A stretch of DNA of 64,000 bases from Crassaminicella thermophila (lineage in GTDB: Bacteria; Bacillota; Clostridia; Peptostreptococcales; Thermotaleaceae), in NCBI RefSeq assembly GCF_008152325.1, contig NZ_CP042243.1, positions 1-64,000 on the forward strand, in the 5' to 3' direction. Numbering within the stretch: the stretch's first letter is position 1; the number at the start of each line of letters is the position of its first letter. The notes under the pieces are model-generated. The model did no database searches, had not been told where the DNA came from, and saw nothing but the letters and a program-made list of their open reading frames with translations. Below, one piece after another: positions 57,520-64,000 of this stretch. Both the position numbers and the translations under genes were made by a program.

Positions 57520-58359
57520 ATGGATATTGTATGCGCAAAAGGGACAAAAGCTTTCCTTCATGATTATAAAGTTTCTGTTTTACCAAATAGTTCAATGATT
57601 CGATGTGAAGTAAACAATATGAATATATCTGTAAAGATGATATCAGACAAAGAGGTAAAGGTTTTTGGAGATTATGATATAGACATTTCTTATTTAATGA
57701 ATTCTCGTTATGCAAGTTCTAGTAAAAAGTTTTTTATGACAGAAAAAAAATCTTTTTTAGAAATTATTAATCTTGAAGAAATAGAAGAATATCCTATAGA
57801 TACAAAAAATTTGGAATTGAGATATTCTTTTGTATCAGAGCCAAAGTGCAATATCAAGACAGCAGCACAAAATGGTTTTCATGTACAAGTTTTAGGAGAG
57901 ATATTGATAGAACTTGTTATGGATGATTACAAAGATTCATCAGAATCCATAAAAGAAAGTCCAAAGCAAGAGGTTGATGCAGTAAATACTTCATTCTATA
58001 TGAAAGAAGACGATCATTTTATAAATACTAAAGGATCATCTCAAGGAAAGAAACAAAAACCAATAAGTAATGTTAAAAGGAATAAATCGAAATTTCAAAA
58101 GGCAGAAACATTAGAGCCTATTAAATCATGGTTATTTCAAATAAAAGAAAACCTTCCAGTTACTGAAATATTGAATATGGATATAGATACTCTTCAAAAT
58201 AAACAAGATACAGTAGAAGCTGTATCAGTAGATGATGTAGCAGACAAAAAAACTTTTGATGAGCAGCCGAAACAAGAAGAAAAGGAAGTTGATAAGAAAA
58301 AAATAACTAGTCATGAAGTAAAAATAAAATCAAATCTTCCAAAACAATTGTTCATATAA
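57520..58359 (+). CDS. Hypothetical protein with CotE/DUF3794-like N-terminal half and disordered tail
   Basis: I do not recognise this 279-residue protein firmly. The first 140 residues are beta-rich (VLPNSSMIRCEVNNMNISVKMI, KEVKVFGDYDIDISYLM, KKSFLEIINLEEIEEYP, FHVQVLGEILIELVMDD) in a pattern like the CotE and DUF3794 spore proteins nearby. The remainder is Lys/Glu/Gln-rich and probably disordered. AGGAGG lies 12 bases before the ATG. It is convergent with a DUF3794 gene, sharing its terminator. A spore-envelope role is a reasonable guess only. Confidence 0.6.
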   Translation: MDIVCAKGTKAFLHDYKVSVLPNSSMIRCEVNNMNISVKMISDKEVKVFGDYDIDISYLMNSRYASSSKKFFMTEKKSFLEIINLEEIEEYPIDTKNLELRYSFVSEPKCNIKTAAQNGFHVQVLGEILIELVMDDYKDSSESIKESPKQEVDAVNTSFYMKEDDHFINTKGSSQGKKQKPISNVKRNKSKFQKAETLEPIKSWLFQIKENLPVTEILNMDIDTLQNKQDTVEAVSVDDVADKKTFDEQPKQEEKEVDKKKITSHEVKIKSNLPKQLFI

Positions 58360-58391
58360 AAAAGGCCCCAAGTGAGGAGCCTTTTATTTTA
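58358..58391. terminator. Terminator between convergent spore genes
   Basis: AAAAAAGGC and GCCTTTT-type arms surround CCCAAGTGAGGA, with T-tracts on both sides. Confidence 0.65.
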
Positions 58392-58883
58392 TGATCCTGT
58401 TACAACACATTCAGTAGAGGTTTCTACGCAGATTTGTTCTGTTCTTGTTACTTTTACATCTACTCTAATAATTGATTTTTCATGAAGAGTATTGAATGTT
58501 CCATCTGTATTGAAATCTCTTTCTACATCTCTTTCACCTTCAACGAAAGCATCTTCAATCTGACATTGATCTCCTTCTAAAGCTCCAGGTACTTCTACAA
58601 AAAGTGCAAATGGAATGGTTACTGTACAGTGCACGACATCTCCACACACTCTTGTTACATTATCAAATTGTTCTTCTTCCTCTTTTGTTTTGTAGATAAT
58701 ATTCTTATTTAGCTCACCGTTGATGATTACTTTATTATCTACAACATAACAATCTGTTATTTCAACTTTTTTGATAATGTCTATAATTTCAAAAACAGGA
58801 ATGTTAAAAGGAATGTCAACGACTGATAAATATTGTGCAGAACCAGTACCAATCACCTTAGGAACCTTAATTAATTCAGCCAT
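58389..58883 (-). CDS. DUF3794 (SPOCS) domain protein, probable spore coat component
   Basis: The 164-residue protein is one DUF3794 domain, the building block of SipL, which anchors SpoIVA in C. difficile, and of other spore-coat proteins. Typical segments are ITDCYVVDNKVIINGELNKNIIYKT and VTIPFALFVEVPGALEGDQC. It lacks the LysM domain of SipL, so it is a short coat-type relative. GGAGAG precedes the ATG. It faces a second probable spore protein. Confidence 0.85.
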   Translation of the reverse strand: MAELIKVPKVIGTGSAQYLSVVDIPFNIPVFEIIDIIKKVEITDCYVVDNKVIINGELNKNIIYKTKEEEEQFDNVTRVCGDVVHCTVTIPFALFVEVPGALEGDQCQIEDAFVEGERDVERDFNTDGTFNTLHEKSIIRVDVKVTRTEQICVETSTECVVTGS

Positions 58884-59088
58884 AAGATCTCTCCTTTCAT
58901 AATGATTTTGGATCTAAGAGGGTTGGCTAAATCCCCTTGTCCTAATACATAGTATTCAGAAAGCTTTTTTTTGACACACTTTGTCTACATTTAAAAAAGT
59001 TAATGTTGTTTATATATAAATTATGATATAGTATGATAAGGATAAAGTTTCAGAAAATTAGTTTAAAGGTTACGAAGGAGGAAGGGTA

Positions 59089-60165
59089 ATGAAAAATTAT
59101 AAAATAGCAGTTATTCCAGGAGATGGAATAGGAATAGAGGTTATGCAGGAAGGAATAAAAGTACTAAATACATTATCAAGATTAAATAATAATATTAGCT
59201 TTGATTTTACTTGGTATGATTGGGGTTGTGAATATTACTTAAAATATGGAAAAATGATGGATGAAGATGGATTAGAAAAATTGAAGGAATATGATGCTAT
59301 ACTTCTTGGAGCAGTAGGGTTTCCAGGAGTTGCAGATCATATTTCCCTACGTGATTTGCTTCTTAAAATAAGACAAGGGTTTAATCAATACATAAACCTA
59401 AGACCTATTAAGCTATTAGCGAGTGAGGATTGTCCTTTAAAAAATAAAGGTGTAGAGCATATAGATATGGTATTTGTCAGGGAGAATACAGAAGGAGAAT
59501 ATGCCGGAGTAGGAGGGATTCAAAAAGAAGGAACAAAAGAGGAAGTGGCATTACAAACCAGTGTATTTACCCGCAAAACTACAGAAAAGGTTATGGATTA
59601 TGCTTTTAAATTGGCAAAAGAAAGAAACAAGTTAAATAAAGTAACTAGTGTTACAAAATCAAATGCACTAAATTATAGTATGGTTTTTTGGGATAAAGTA
59701 TTTAAAGAAAAATCAGATGAATATAAAGAAATAGAAACAGAATCTTTTCATGTGGATGCTACATCTATGTATATGTTGCAGCGTCCAGAAACCTTTGATG
59801 TAGTAGTTGCATCGAATCTTTTTGGAGATATTTTAACAGATCTTGGCGCAGCGCTTCAAGGAGGTCTTGGGTTTGCAGCTGGTGCAAATATCAATCCAGA
59901 AAAAACATATCCATCAATGTTTGAACCTGTACATGGATCAGCACCTGAAATAGCAGGAAAAGGCTTAGCAAATCCTATTGCTATGATATGGTCAGTAAAA
60001 ATGATGTTAGACTTTTTGGAGCATAAAGAATTAGGAAATAGGATAATGGATGCTATTGTTGAAGCTGTAAAAGATAGAGAAAAGTTAACACCAGACTTAG
60101 GAGGAAAAGCAACTACTAGTGAAGTTGGAGACAGAATTTGTAGTATAATAGAAAAGATGGGATAA
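59089..60165 (+). CDS. Tartrate/D-malate dehydrogenase family protein
   Basis: The 358-residue enzyme belongs to the isocitrate/isopropylmalate dehydrogenase family. KIAVIPGDGIGIEVMQEG opens it, LLKIRQGFNQYINLRPIKLL carries the substrate-binding arginines, and FDVVVASNLFGDILTDLGAALQGGLGFAAGANINP holds the metal aspartates. ENTEGEYAGVGG is more like tartrate dehydrogenase/decarboxylase and D-malate dehydrogenase than LeuB. No leucine genes are near, supporting a catabolic role. GAAGGAGG precedes the ATG. Confidence 0.88.
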   Translation: MKNYKIAVIPGDGIGIEVMQEGIKVLNTLSRLNNNISFDFTWYDWGCEYYLKYGKMMDEDGLEKLKEYDAILLGAVGFPGVADHISLRDLLLKIRQGFNQYINLRPIKLLASEDCPLKNKGVEHIDMVFVRENTEGEYAGVGGIQKEGTKEEVALQTSVFTRKTTEKVMDYAFKLAKERNKLNKVTSVTKSNALNYSMVFWDKVFKEKSDEYKEIETESFHVDATSMYMLQRPETFDVVVASNLFGDILTDLGAALQGGLGFAAGANINPEKTYPSMFEPVHGSAPEIAGKGLANPIAMIWSVKMMLDFLEHKELGNRIMDAIVEAVKDREKLTPDLGGKATTSEVGDRICSIIEKMG

Positions 60166-60181
60166 AACCTATCTTTTTTTG
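60152..60181 (+). terminator. Terminator overlapping the end of the dehydrogenase gene
   Basis: AAGATGGG and CCTATCTT flank ATAAAA, followed by TTTTTTG. Confidence 0.7.
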
Positions 60182-60192
60182 TAAATATATTA

Positions 60193-60431
60193 GATAAACG
60201 AATTTCAAAATAAATATAAAAAGAACGTTCATGCCAAGATAACTTTTGAAAAAACTAAACTTCATTACATGAAAAAATACTAAACCTTCAAAACTCACAT
60301 TCGTTCAAACAATGAAGGTTCTTAACGTATTTTTTCATGTAATTTCAGTAAGTTTTTTTACTCACAAAAGTTATCAAAGTTATTCTCTTATCTTTTTATA
60401 TTTCTTTTTGAAAATGTTGATGTTGTTTATC
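60193..60431. repeat. Long-hairpin repeat element, copy 3
   Basis: A giant imperfect hairpin of about 240 bases. Innermost arms TTACATGAAAAAATAC and GTATTTTTTCATGTAA are perfect 16-base complements. The loop contains AACCTTCA/TGAAGGTT, and pairing continues outwards (AACTTTTG/CAAAAGTT, AAATATAAAAAG/CTTTTTATATTT, GATAAAC/GTTTATC). Arm sequence resembles copies 1 and 2 (GAAAAAACTAAACTTCAT compared with GAGAAAACTAAGATTCAT), but the central loop is different. It fills the gap before hutP. Confidence 0.7.
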
Positions 60432-60446
60432 TATATATAACAAACT

Positions 60447-60520
60447 TTCAAAATAAATATAAAAAGAACGTTAATTTCAGATAAGTTTTGAAAAAAGTAA
60501 TATTTGATGAAAAATTTAAG
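60447..60520. repeat. Truncated left half of the long-hairpin element
   Basis: TTTCAAAATAAATATAAAAA and GAACGTT repeat the left arm of copy 3 exactly (first seen at 60203-60229), followed by a diverged AAGTTTTGAAAAAAGTAATA. No right arm follows; the hutP ribosome binding site comes next. It appears to be a partial tandem copy. Confidence 0.65.
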
Positions 60521-60532
60521 GAGGGTTAAAAA

Positions 60533-60955
60533 ATGAAATGGGATAGTATTGATGTGGCAAGAGCGTCTGTTGAAATAGCTATGTCTTCTTCAAGAAATGT
60601 AGAAGATAAGCTTGTAGAGGCTTTTAAAAGTAAGGGAATAAAAACAGTAGCTGTTGATATTGGAGGGAATTTAATAGCGTCTATTCCAAAGATTATTGAA
60701 AGGGCAATTGTTTCATCAAGAAGAACAGGGGTTATTAAAGAGTCTCATGTTCATGATGGTGCTGTAGCAGGAGCAGCTAGGGAAGCCATTATGCAAGTAG
60801 CGGCAAAAGCAAGCGGATTAAATGTAGGTGGAAAAATAGGAATTGCAAGATATAAAGAACATCTAAGTGTATGTATTTTTATGAGTATAGGTTTGCTTCA
60901 TTTAAATGAAGTAGTCATTGGTTTAGCACATCGATCTATACCAGATATTGAATGA
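60533..60955 (+). CDS. hutP: HutP family RNA-binding antiterminator
   Basis: HutP binds L-histidine and Mg2+ and then NAG triplets in nascent RNA, preventing termination before histidine-utilisation genes in Bacillus. The 140-residue protein carries the family block IKESHVHDGAVAGAAREAIMQ, whose histidines coordinate the metal, and a compact alpha/beta remainder. AAGGAGGG precedes the ATG. No hutH, hutU or hutI genes are in the window. Immediately downstream lie a perfect promoter and a leader rich in UAG triplets ending in a terminator, which makes the following ABC transporter its probable target. Confidence 0.88.
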   Translation: MKWDSIDVARASVEIAMSSSRNVEDKLVEAFKSKGIKTVAVDIGGNLIASIPKIIERAIVSSRRTGVIKESHVHDGAVAGAAREAIMQVAAKASGLNVGGKIGIARYKEHLSVCIFMSIGLLHLNEVVIGLAHRSIPDIE

Positions 60956-60959
60956 TCTG

Positions 60960-60988
60960 TTGACATACATAATAGACATTGTTATAAT
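60960..60988 (+). promoter_or_regulatory. Perfect sigma-A promoter downstream of hutP
   Basis: TTGACA and TATAAT with a 17-base spacer, both matching consensus exactly. Transcription would start near 60995, just before a cluster of UAG triplets. Confidence 0.85.
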
Positions 60989-60994
60989 TGATGT

Positions 60995-61187
60995 TAATTT
61001 AGTAGATGGTTTGTAGGTTTTGTAGAATAGGTTGGTAGTTTATTAAAATAAATAGTAGACATGTAGCATAGTAGGAGATATAGTTTATAAAATCCTTTTT
61101 TAAAAGGGTTTGTTTTGACATGGAAAAATACTCTCTTACAGAGAGTTTTTTTATTTTTAAAGATGTAAAATTTAGGGGGATGGTAGT
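60995..61187 (+). promoter_or_regulatory. UAG-triplet leader with terminator ahead of the ABC transporter
   Basis: The predicted leader starts with two clusters of UAG: six at 61000, 61003, 61014, 61023, 61028 and 61036, then six at 61053, 61056, 61064, 61069, 61072 and 61081, plus GAG at 61075. A weak hairpin (AAATCCTTTT/AAAAGGGTTT, 61090-61112) and a terminator (ACTCTC-TTAC-AGAGAGT with T-tract, 61131-61155) follow, then the ribosome binding site. The layout is that of a protein-controlled attenuator; HutP is the neighbour candidate and TRAP an alternative. Triplet spacing is irregular. Confidence 0.65.
61131..61155 (+). terminator. Leader terminator (attenuator) before the ABC transporter
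   Basis: ACTCTC pairs with GAGAGT around TTACA, followed by seven T and TATTTTT. It lies between the promoter and the first transporter gene. Confidence 0.75.
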
Positions 61188-62201
61188 ATGGTAGGTAAAA
61201 AAAGTTTTGGAAAAAGGGTTTTTGTATTTTTTGTAAGTTTATTTTTATTTACGAGTTTGGTAGGATGTGGAGGAAAATCTGATTCTACAGGGGTAAAAAA
61301 AGATGTAATAAAAATTGGGATTACACAAATTGTAGAACATCCTGCACTGGATGCAGCAAGAGAAGGATTTATTGATGCACTAGAATCTAAGGGATTAAAA
61401 GATGGAGAAAATATTTCTATTGATTTTCAGAATGCCCAAGGGGATATGCCAACAGCTCAAACCATTGCACAAAATTTTGTGTCAAAGAAAAAAGATATTA
61501 TATTGGCTATTGCTACACCGACAGCTCAAGCAGCTTTTAATGCTACAAAGGAAATTCCTATTATAATTACGGCTGTTACTGATCCTAAGGAAGCGGGGCT
61601 TGTTAAGTCTTGGGAAAAGACTGGAACAAATGTTACAGGAACGAGTGATATGGCGCCTATAAAGAAGCAGTTTGCATTATTGAAAAAATTAGTTCCGAAT
61701 GCAAAAAGAGTTGGAATTTTATACAATACAAGTGAAACAAATTCTGAAATACAAATTCAGAGAGCAAAAGAAATTGCACCAGAATTTGAATTAGAAATTA
61801 CAACAACAGGTGTTACAAGTGTGAATGAGGTTCCTCAAGCATTGAGTGAGTTGCTTGGCAAAATAGATGTTTTATATACGCCTACAGATAATCTTGTTGC
61901 TTCGGCTATGCCTTTGGTAGCATCAGAATGTATGAAAAAGCATATACCAATTATTGGAGCTGAAAGAGCTCATGTAGAAAATGGAGCTTTAGCTACCGAG
62001 GGAATAGATTACTACAAATTAGGATTTCAAACAGGACTTGTTGCGGTAGAAGTAATAAATGGAAAAAATCCAAAGGATATTCCTATAGCTACATTAGAAA
62101 ACACAAAATTAGTTGTAAATATGGATACTGCAAAAGGATTAAAAATTGATTTACCTAAAGATGTAAAAGAGCAAGCAGAATTGCTAGGAGGCGACAAGTA
62201 A
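61188..62201 (+). CDS. ABC transporter substrate-binding lipoprotein (TrpX-like)
   Basis: The 337-residue protein has a signal peptide ending in lipobox LVGC (Cys27), and the mature part is a periplasmic-binding-protein fold of the ABC_sub_bind family (KIGITQIVEHPALDAAREGF, ILAIATPTAQAAFNATKEIPIIITAVTDP, VLYTPTDNLVASAMPLV). Such proteins pair with a one-domain permease and an ATPase and have been proposed to bind tryptophan or other aromatic ligands. GGGGGATGG precedes the ATG. The stop overlaps the permease start. The ligand is not established; the hutP neighbour raises histidine as another option. Confidence 0.87.
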   Translation: MVGKKSFGKRVFVFFVSLFLFTSLVGCGGKSDSTGVKKDVIKIGITQIVEHPALDAAREGFIDALESKGLKDGENISIDFQNAQGDMPTAQTIAQNFVSKKKDIILAIATPTAQAAFNATKEIPIIITAVTDPKEAGLVKSWEKTGTNVTGTSDMAPIKKQFALLKKLVPNAKRVGILYNTSETNSEIQIQRAKEIAPEFELEITTTGVTSVNEVPQALSELLGKIDVLYTPTDNLVASAMPLVASECMKKHIPIIGAERAHVENGALATEGIDYYKLGFQTGLVAVEVINGKNPKDIPIATLENTKLVVNMDTAKGLKIDLPKDVKEQAELLGGDK

Positions 62202-63106
62202 TGGAATTTTGGTTAAATATTTTGGAACAAGGATTTATATTTGGTGTTATGGTTTTAGGAGTATATATTACTTATAAGATACTTGACTTTCCAGATTTAT
62301 CAGTAGATGGCAGCTTCCCATTGGGGGCTGCTGTTACTGCATCATTATTAGTTAGTAGTATAAATCCATTTATTGCAACCTTTCTTGCTGTTGTAGCAGG
62401 TGTTGTTTCAGGAGCAGTTACAGGATTTCTTCATGTAAAATTAAAAATAACAAATCTTTTGTCAGGAATATTAGTTATGATTGGTTTATATTCTATTAAC
62501 CTAAGAATTATGGGAAAAGCAAATATTCCTTTGTTTAATCAAAGGACAATTTTTAGTTATAATTTAAAACCAATCTTTATAATTTTATTTTTTGCTATCT
62601 TTATGAAATTTGCATTAGACATTTTTTTTAAAACAAAATTTGGATTTTTGATAAAAGCTACAGGAGATAATCCTCAACTTGTTACTTCTTTAGGTATTGA
62701 TATAGGAAAGACAAAAATAGTAGCTTTAATGATTTCTAATGGGTTAGTAGCTTTATCAGGATCTTTAGTAGCACAATATCAGCGATTTTCAGATGTTGGT
62801 ATGGGAACAGGAATTATTGTCATGGGGCTTGCCTCTATTATATTTGGAGAAGCTATTTTAAAAAATTTTTCATTTGTTGTTCCGACAACTATGGCACTAT
62901 TTGGATCTATTTTATATAAAATGAGTACGGCTTTTGCGTTAAAACTTGGATTTCCACCTACGGACTTAAAATTGATTACTTCTATAATTGTAATTGGAGC
63001 ATTAGCAATTCATCAAGGGAAAAATCCTTTTAAAGGAAAAAAGCTTTTTGCTGTAGGGGGTGATTCTATTGTTACGAATCCAAAATCTATCAAAAACCTT
63101 TCATAA
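62201..63106 (+). CDS. ABC transporter permease (TrpY-like)
   Basis: The 301-residue integral membrane protein has eight or so hydrophobic segments and the family blocks DFPDLSVDGSFPLGAAVTASLL, LLSGILVMIGLYSINLRIMG and ATGDNPQLVTSLGIDIGKTKIVAL (branched-chain/sugar-type permease). Its ATG shares a base with the upstream stop. The tail overlaps the ATPase gene by 38 bases and looks atypical (GGDSIVTNPKSIKNLS); one more G in the run at 63056-63060 would end it at VGG instead. Confidence 0.88.
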   Translation: MEFWLNILEQGFIFGVMVLGVYITYKILDFPDLSVDGSFPLGAAVTASLLVSSINPFIATFLAVVAGVVSGAVTGFLHVKLKITNLLSGILVMIGLYSINLRIMGKANIPLFNQRTIFSYNLKPIFIILFFAIFMKFALDIFFKTKFGFLIKATGDNPQLVTSLGIDIGKTKIVALMISNGLVALSGSLVAQYQRFSDVGMGTGIIVMGLASIIFGEAILKNFSFVVPTTMALFGSILYKMSTAFALKLGFPPTDLKLITSIIVIGALAIHQGKNPFKGKKLFAVGGDSIVTNPKSIKNLS

Positions 63107-63863
63107 GCATACAATAAATGAAAAAACTGTTTTTAATAATTTTTCAATACATGTAGAAGAAGGAGATTTTATCACAATTATTGGAAGCAACGGAGCGGGA
63201 AAATCTACTCTTTTAAATATTATATCTGGATCTATTCAAGCAGATGATGGTGTTATTTTCTTAAAGAATAAGGAAATATCGAAAGAACCAGAGTTTAAGC
63301 GTACAAGAGTTATTGGAAGAGTATTTCAAGATCCATCTATGGGAACTTCTCCGTCCATGACAATTTTAGAAAATTTATCTATGGCAATGAATAAGGGGAA
63401 GAGATTTAATTTGACTATGGGGGTTTCAAAAAAAGATATTCCTTACTTTATTGATATTTTATCTCAACTTTCTTTAGGGCTTGAAAATCAATTAAATACA
63501 AAGGTTGGGTTATTATCAGGAGGCCAGAGGCAAGCATTATCTCTTATTATGGCGACCATTTCAAACCCTCATATTCTTCTTTTAGATGAACATACAGCAG
63601 CGTTAGACCCAAAGACTTCTGAGCGAATTATTGATTTAACACAAAAAATTATTGCTAATAGAAGTATGACTACTCTTATGGTTACTCATAATTTAAATCA
63701 GGCTATAAATCTTGGAAATAGATTGATAATGATACATGGAGGAAAAATTGTACTAGATATAAAAGGAGAAGAAAAGAAAAGTTTAAATATAGAAAAGCTT
63801 CTTGCTTGTTTCGAAAAAATACAGACAAATGATTTAATTAGTGATCGTTTATTATTTTCTTAA
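63069..63863 (+). CDS. ABC transporter ATP-binding protein (TrpZ-like)
   Basis: The ATPase of the system has Walker A GSNGAGKST, the signature motif LLSGGQRQALSL, Walker B ILLLDEHTAALDP and the H-loop MVTHNL. I chose TTG at 63069 because GGGGG lies eight bases upstream and the protein then begins MLRIQNLSKTFHK as in its relatives; a GTG at 63060 is possible but overlaps that site. With 264 residues it is normal length. It closes the operon and is followed by a terminator. Confidence 0.92.
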   Translation: MLRIQNLSKTFHKHTINEKTVFNNFSIHVEEGDFITIIGSNGAGKSTLLNIISGSIQADDGVIFLKNKEISKEPEFKRTRVIGRVFQDPSMGTSPSMTILENLSMAMNKGKRFNLTMGVSKKDIPYFIDILSQLSLGLENQLNTKVGLLSGGQRQALSLIMATISNPHILLLDEHTAALDPKTSERIIDLTQKIIANRSMTTLMVTHNLNQAINLGNRLIMIHGGKIVLDIKGEEKKSLNIEKLLACFEKIQTNDLISDRLLFS

Positions 63864-63900
63864 TAAAAGAGTTAACCAATACTGGTTAACTCTTTTATTT
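63864..63900. terminator. Bidirectional terminator after the ABC operon
   Basis: AAAGAGTTAACCA pairs with TGGTTAACTCTTT around ATAC, with T-tracts on both strands; the minus-strand gene ends inside it. Confidence 0.88.
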
Positions 63901-64000
63901 GTTTTGTTCTAACCAAGCTTTTAATTTATCTGCAATAGGATTAAACGCTTGATTATTTTTTGGATCTTGATAATTTAATCCACCCTTCTTTTGCTTAGGA
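63895..64000 (-). CDS. C-terminal fragment of an unidentified protein, cut by the window end
   Basis: The minus strand reads an open frame entering from the window edge and ending at TAA inside the terminator. The visible 34 residues are polar (KQKKGGLNYQDPKNNQAFNP, then IADKLKAWLEQNK). This is too little to name a family. Its strand, clean stop and shared terminator support a real gene. Confidence 0.5.
   Translation of the reverse strand, partial: PKQKKGGLNYQDPKNNQAFNPIADKLKAWLEQNK

Noticed and set aside
61000-61160. T-box riboswitch in front of the TrpX-like gene
   Set aside because: TrpX systems are sometimes T-box controlled, but the core GGTGG-ACCGCG sequence and specifier stem seen before trpS and serS are absent here.

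Overview
The window starts exactly at the dnaA start codon and runs through the classic origin-proximal block dnaA-dnaN-yaaA-recF-remB-gyrB-gyrA, so the chromosome was evidently linearised at oriC. Base composition is very AT-rich. Sporulation genes (CotE, CotS-type proteins, DUF3794/DUF3787 proteins), a pyruvate:ferredoxin oxidoreductase, rubrerythrin, T-box leaders and the order gyrA-rsbV-rsbW-sigB point to an anaerobic, spore-forming Clostridia. The layout recalls Clostridioides/Alkaliphilus/Crassaminicella-type genomes; the genus is inference.

Layout. 1-9.2 kb: replication genes with a well-formed oriC (DnaA boxes, GC cluster, DnaA-trios, AT-rich DUE) between dnaA and dnaN; gyrA is broken in frame by one extra T. 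9.2-11.3 kb: an RsbV-RsbW-SigB partner-switching operon with a sigma-B-type promoter and a bacteriohemerythrin. 11.3-21.7 kb: polyprenyl synthase, reverse rubrerythrin, cold-shock protein, T-box-controlled trpS, a YtpB/DUF2600-like terpene cyclase, two overlapping family-4 uracil-DNA glycosylase genes, nifJ and a small spore protein. 21.8-27.1 kb: a complete rRNA operon (tandem promoters, 16S, tRNA-Ile, 23S, 5S); the 23S gene carries an intervening sequence at the helix 45 position. 27.1-32.6 kb: glycerol-3-phosphate uptake and oxidation (glpP, glpT, glpA-like, glpB-like, DUF1667), with two matching leader terminators that look like GlpP antitermination sites. 33-45.4 kb: GntR regulator, PLP decarboxylase, chemoreceptor, the NAD-synthesis block niaR-nadABC followed by a PTS_EIIC_2-type membrane protein, and UPF0182. 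45.4-50 kb: site-2 protease, lipoprotein, small unknowns and T-box-controlled serS. 49.5-58.9 kb: a spore-coat-rich stretch with UDP-glucose dehydrogenase, HD-GYP and an EamA exporter. 59-64 kb: tartrate/malate dehydrogenase, HutP and a TrpXYZ-like ABC transporter.

The most interesting unexplained signals are three. (1) A short leader between hutP and the ABC transporter begins at a consensus promoter, carries two clusters of UAG triplets (12 UAG plus one GAG in 84 nt) and ends in a terminator; this looks like a protein-controlled attenuator, with HutP itself as the obvious candidate. (2) A family of roughly 200-240 bp non-coding elements folds into one giant imperfect hairpin; there are three copies plus a truncated fourth, and they look like a MITE or a repeated structured RNA. 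(3) The 23S intervening sequence. No CRISPR array, transposase gene or prophage was seen.

Limits: all calls were read from sequence by eye. Start codons were chosen from Shine-Dalgarno spacing and expected family N-termini, and RNA gene ends are accurate to a few bases.
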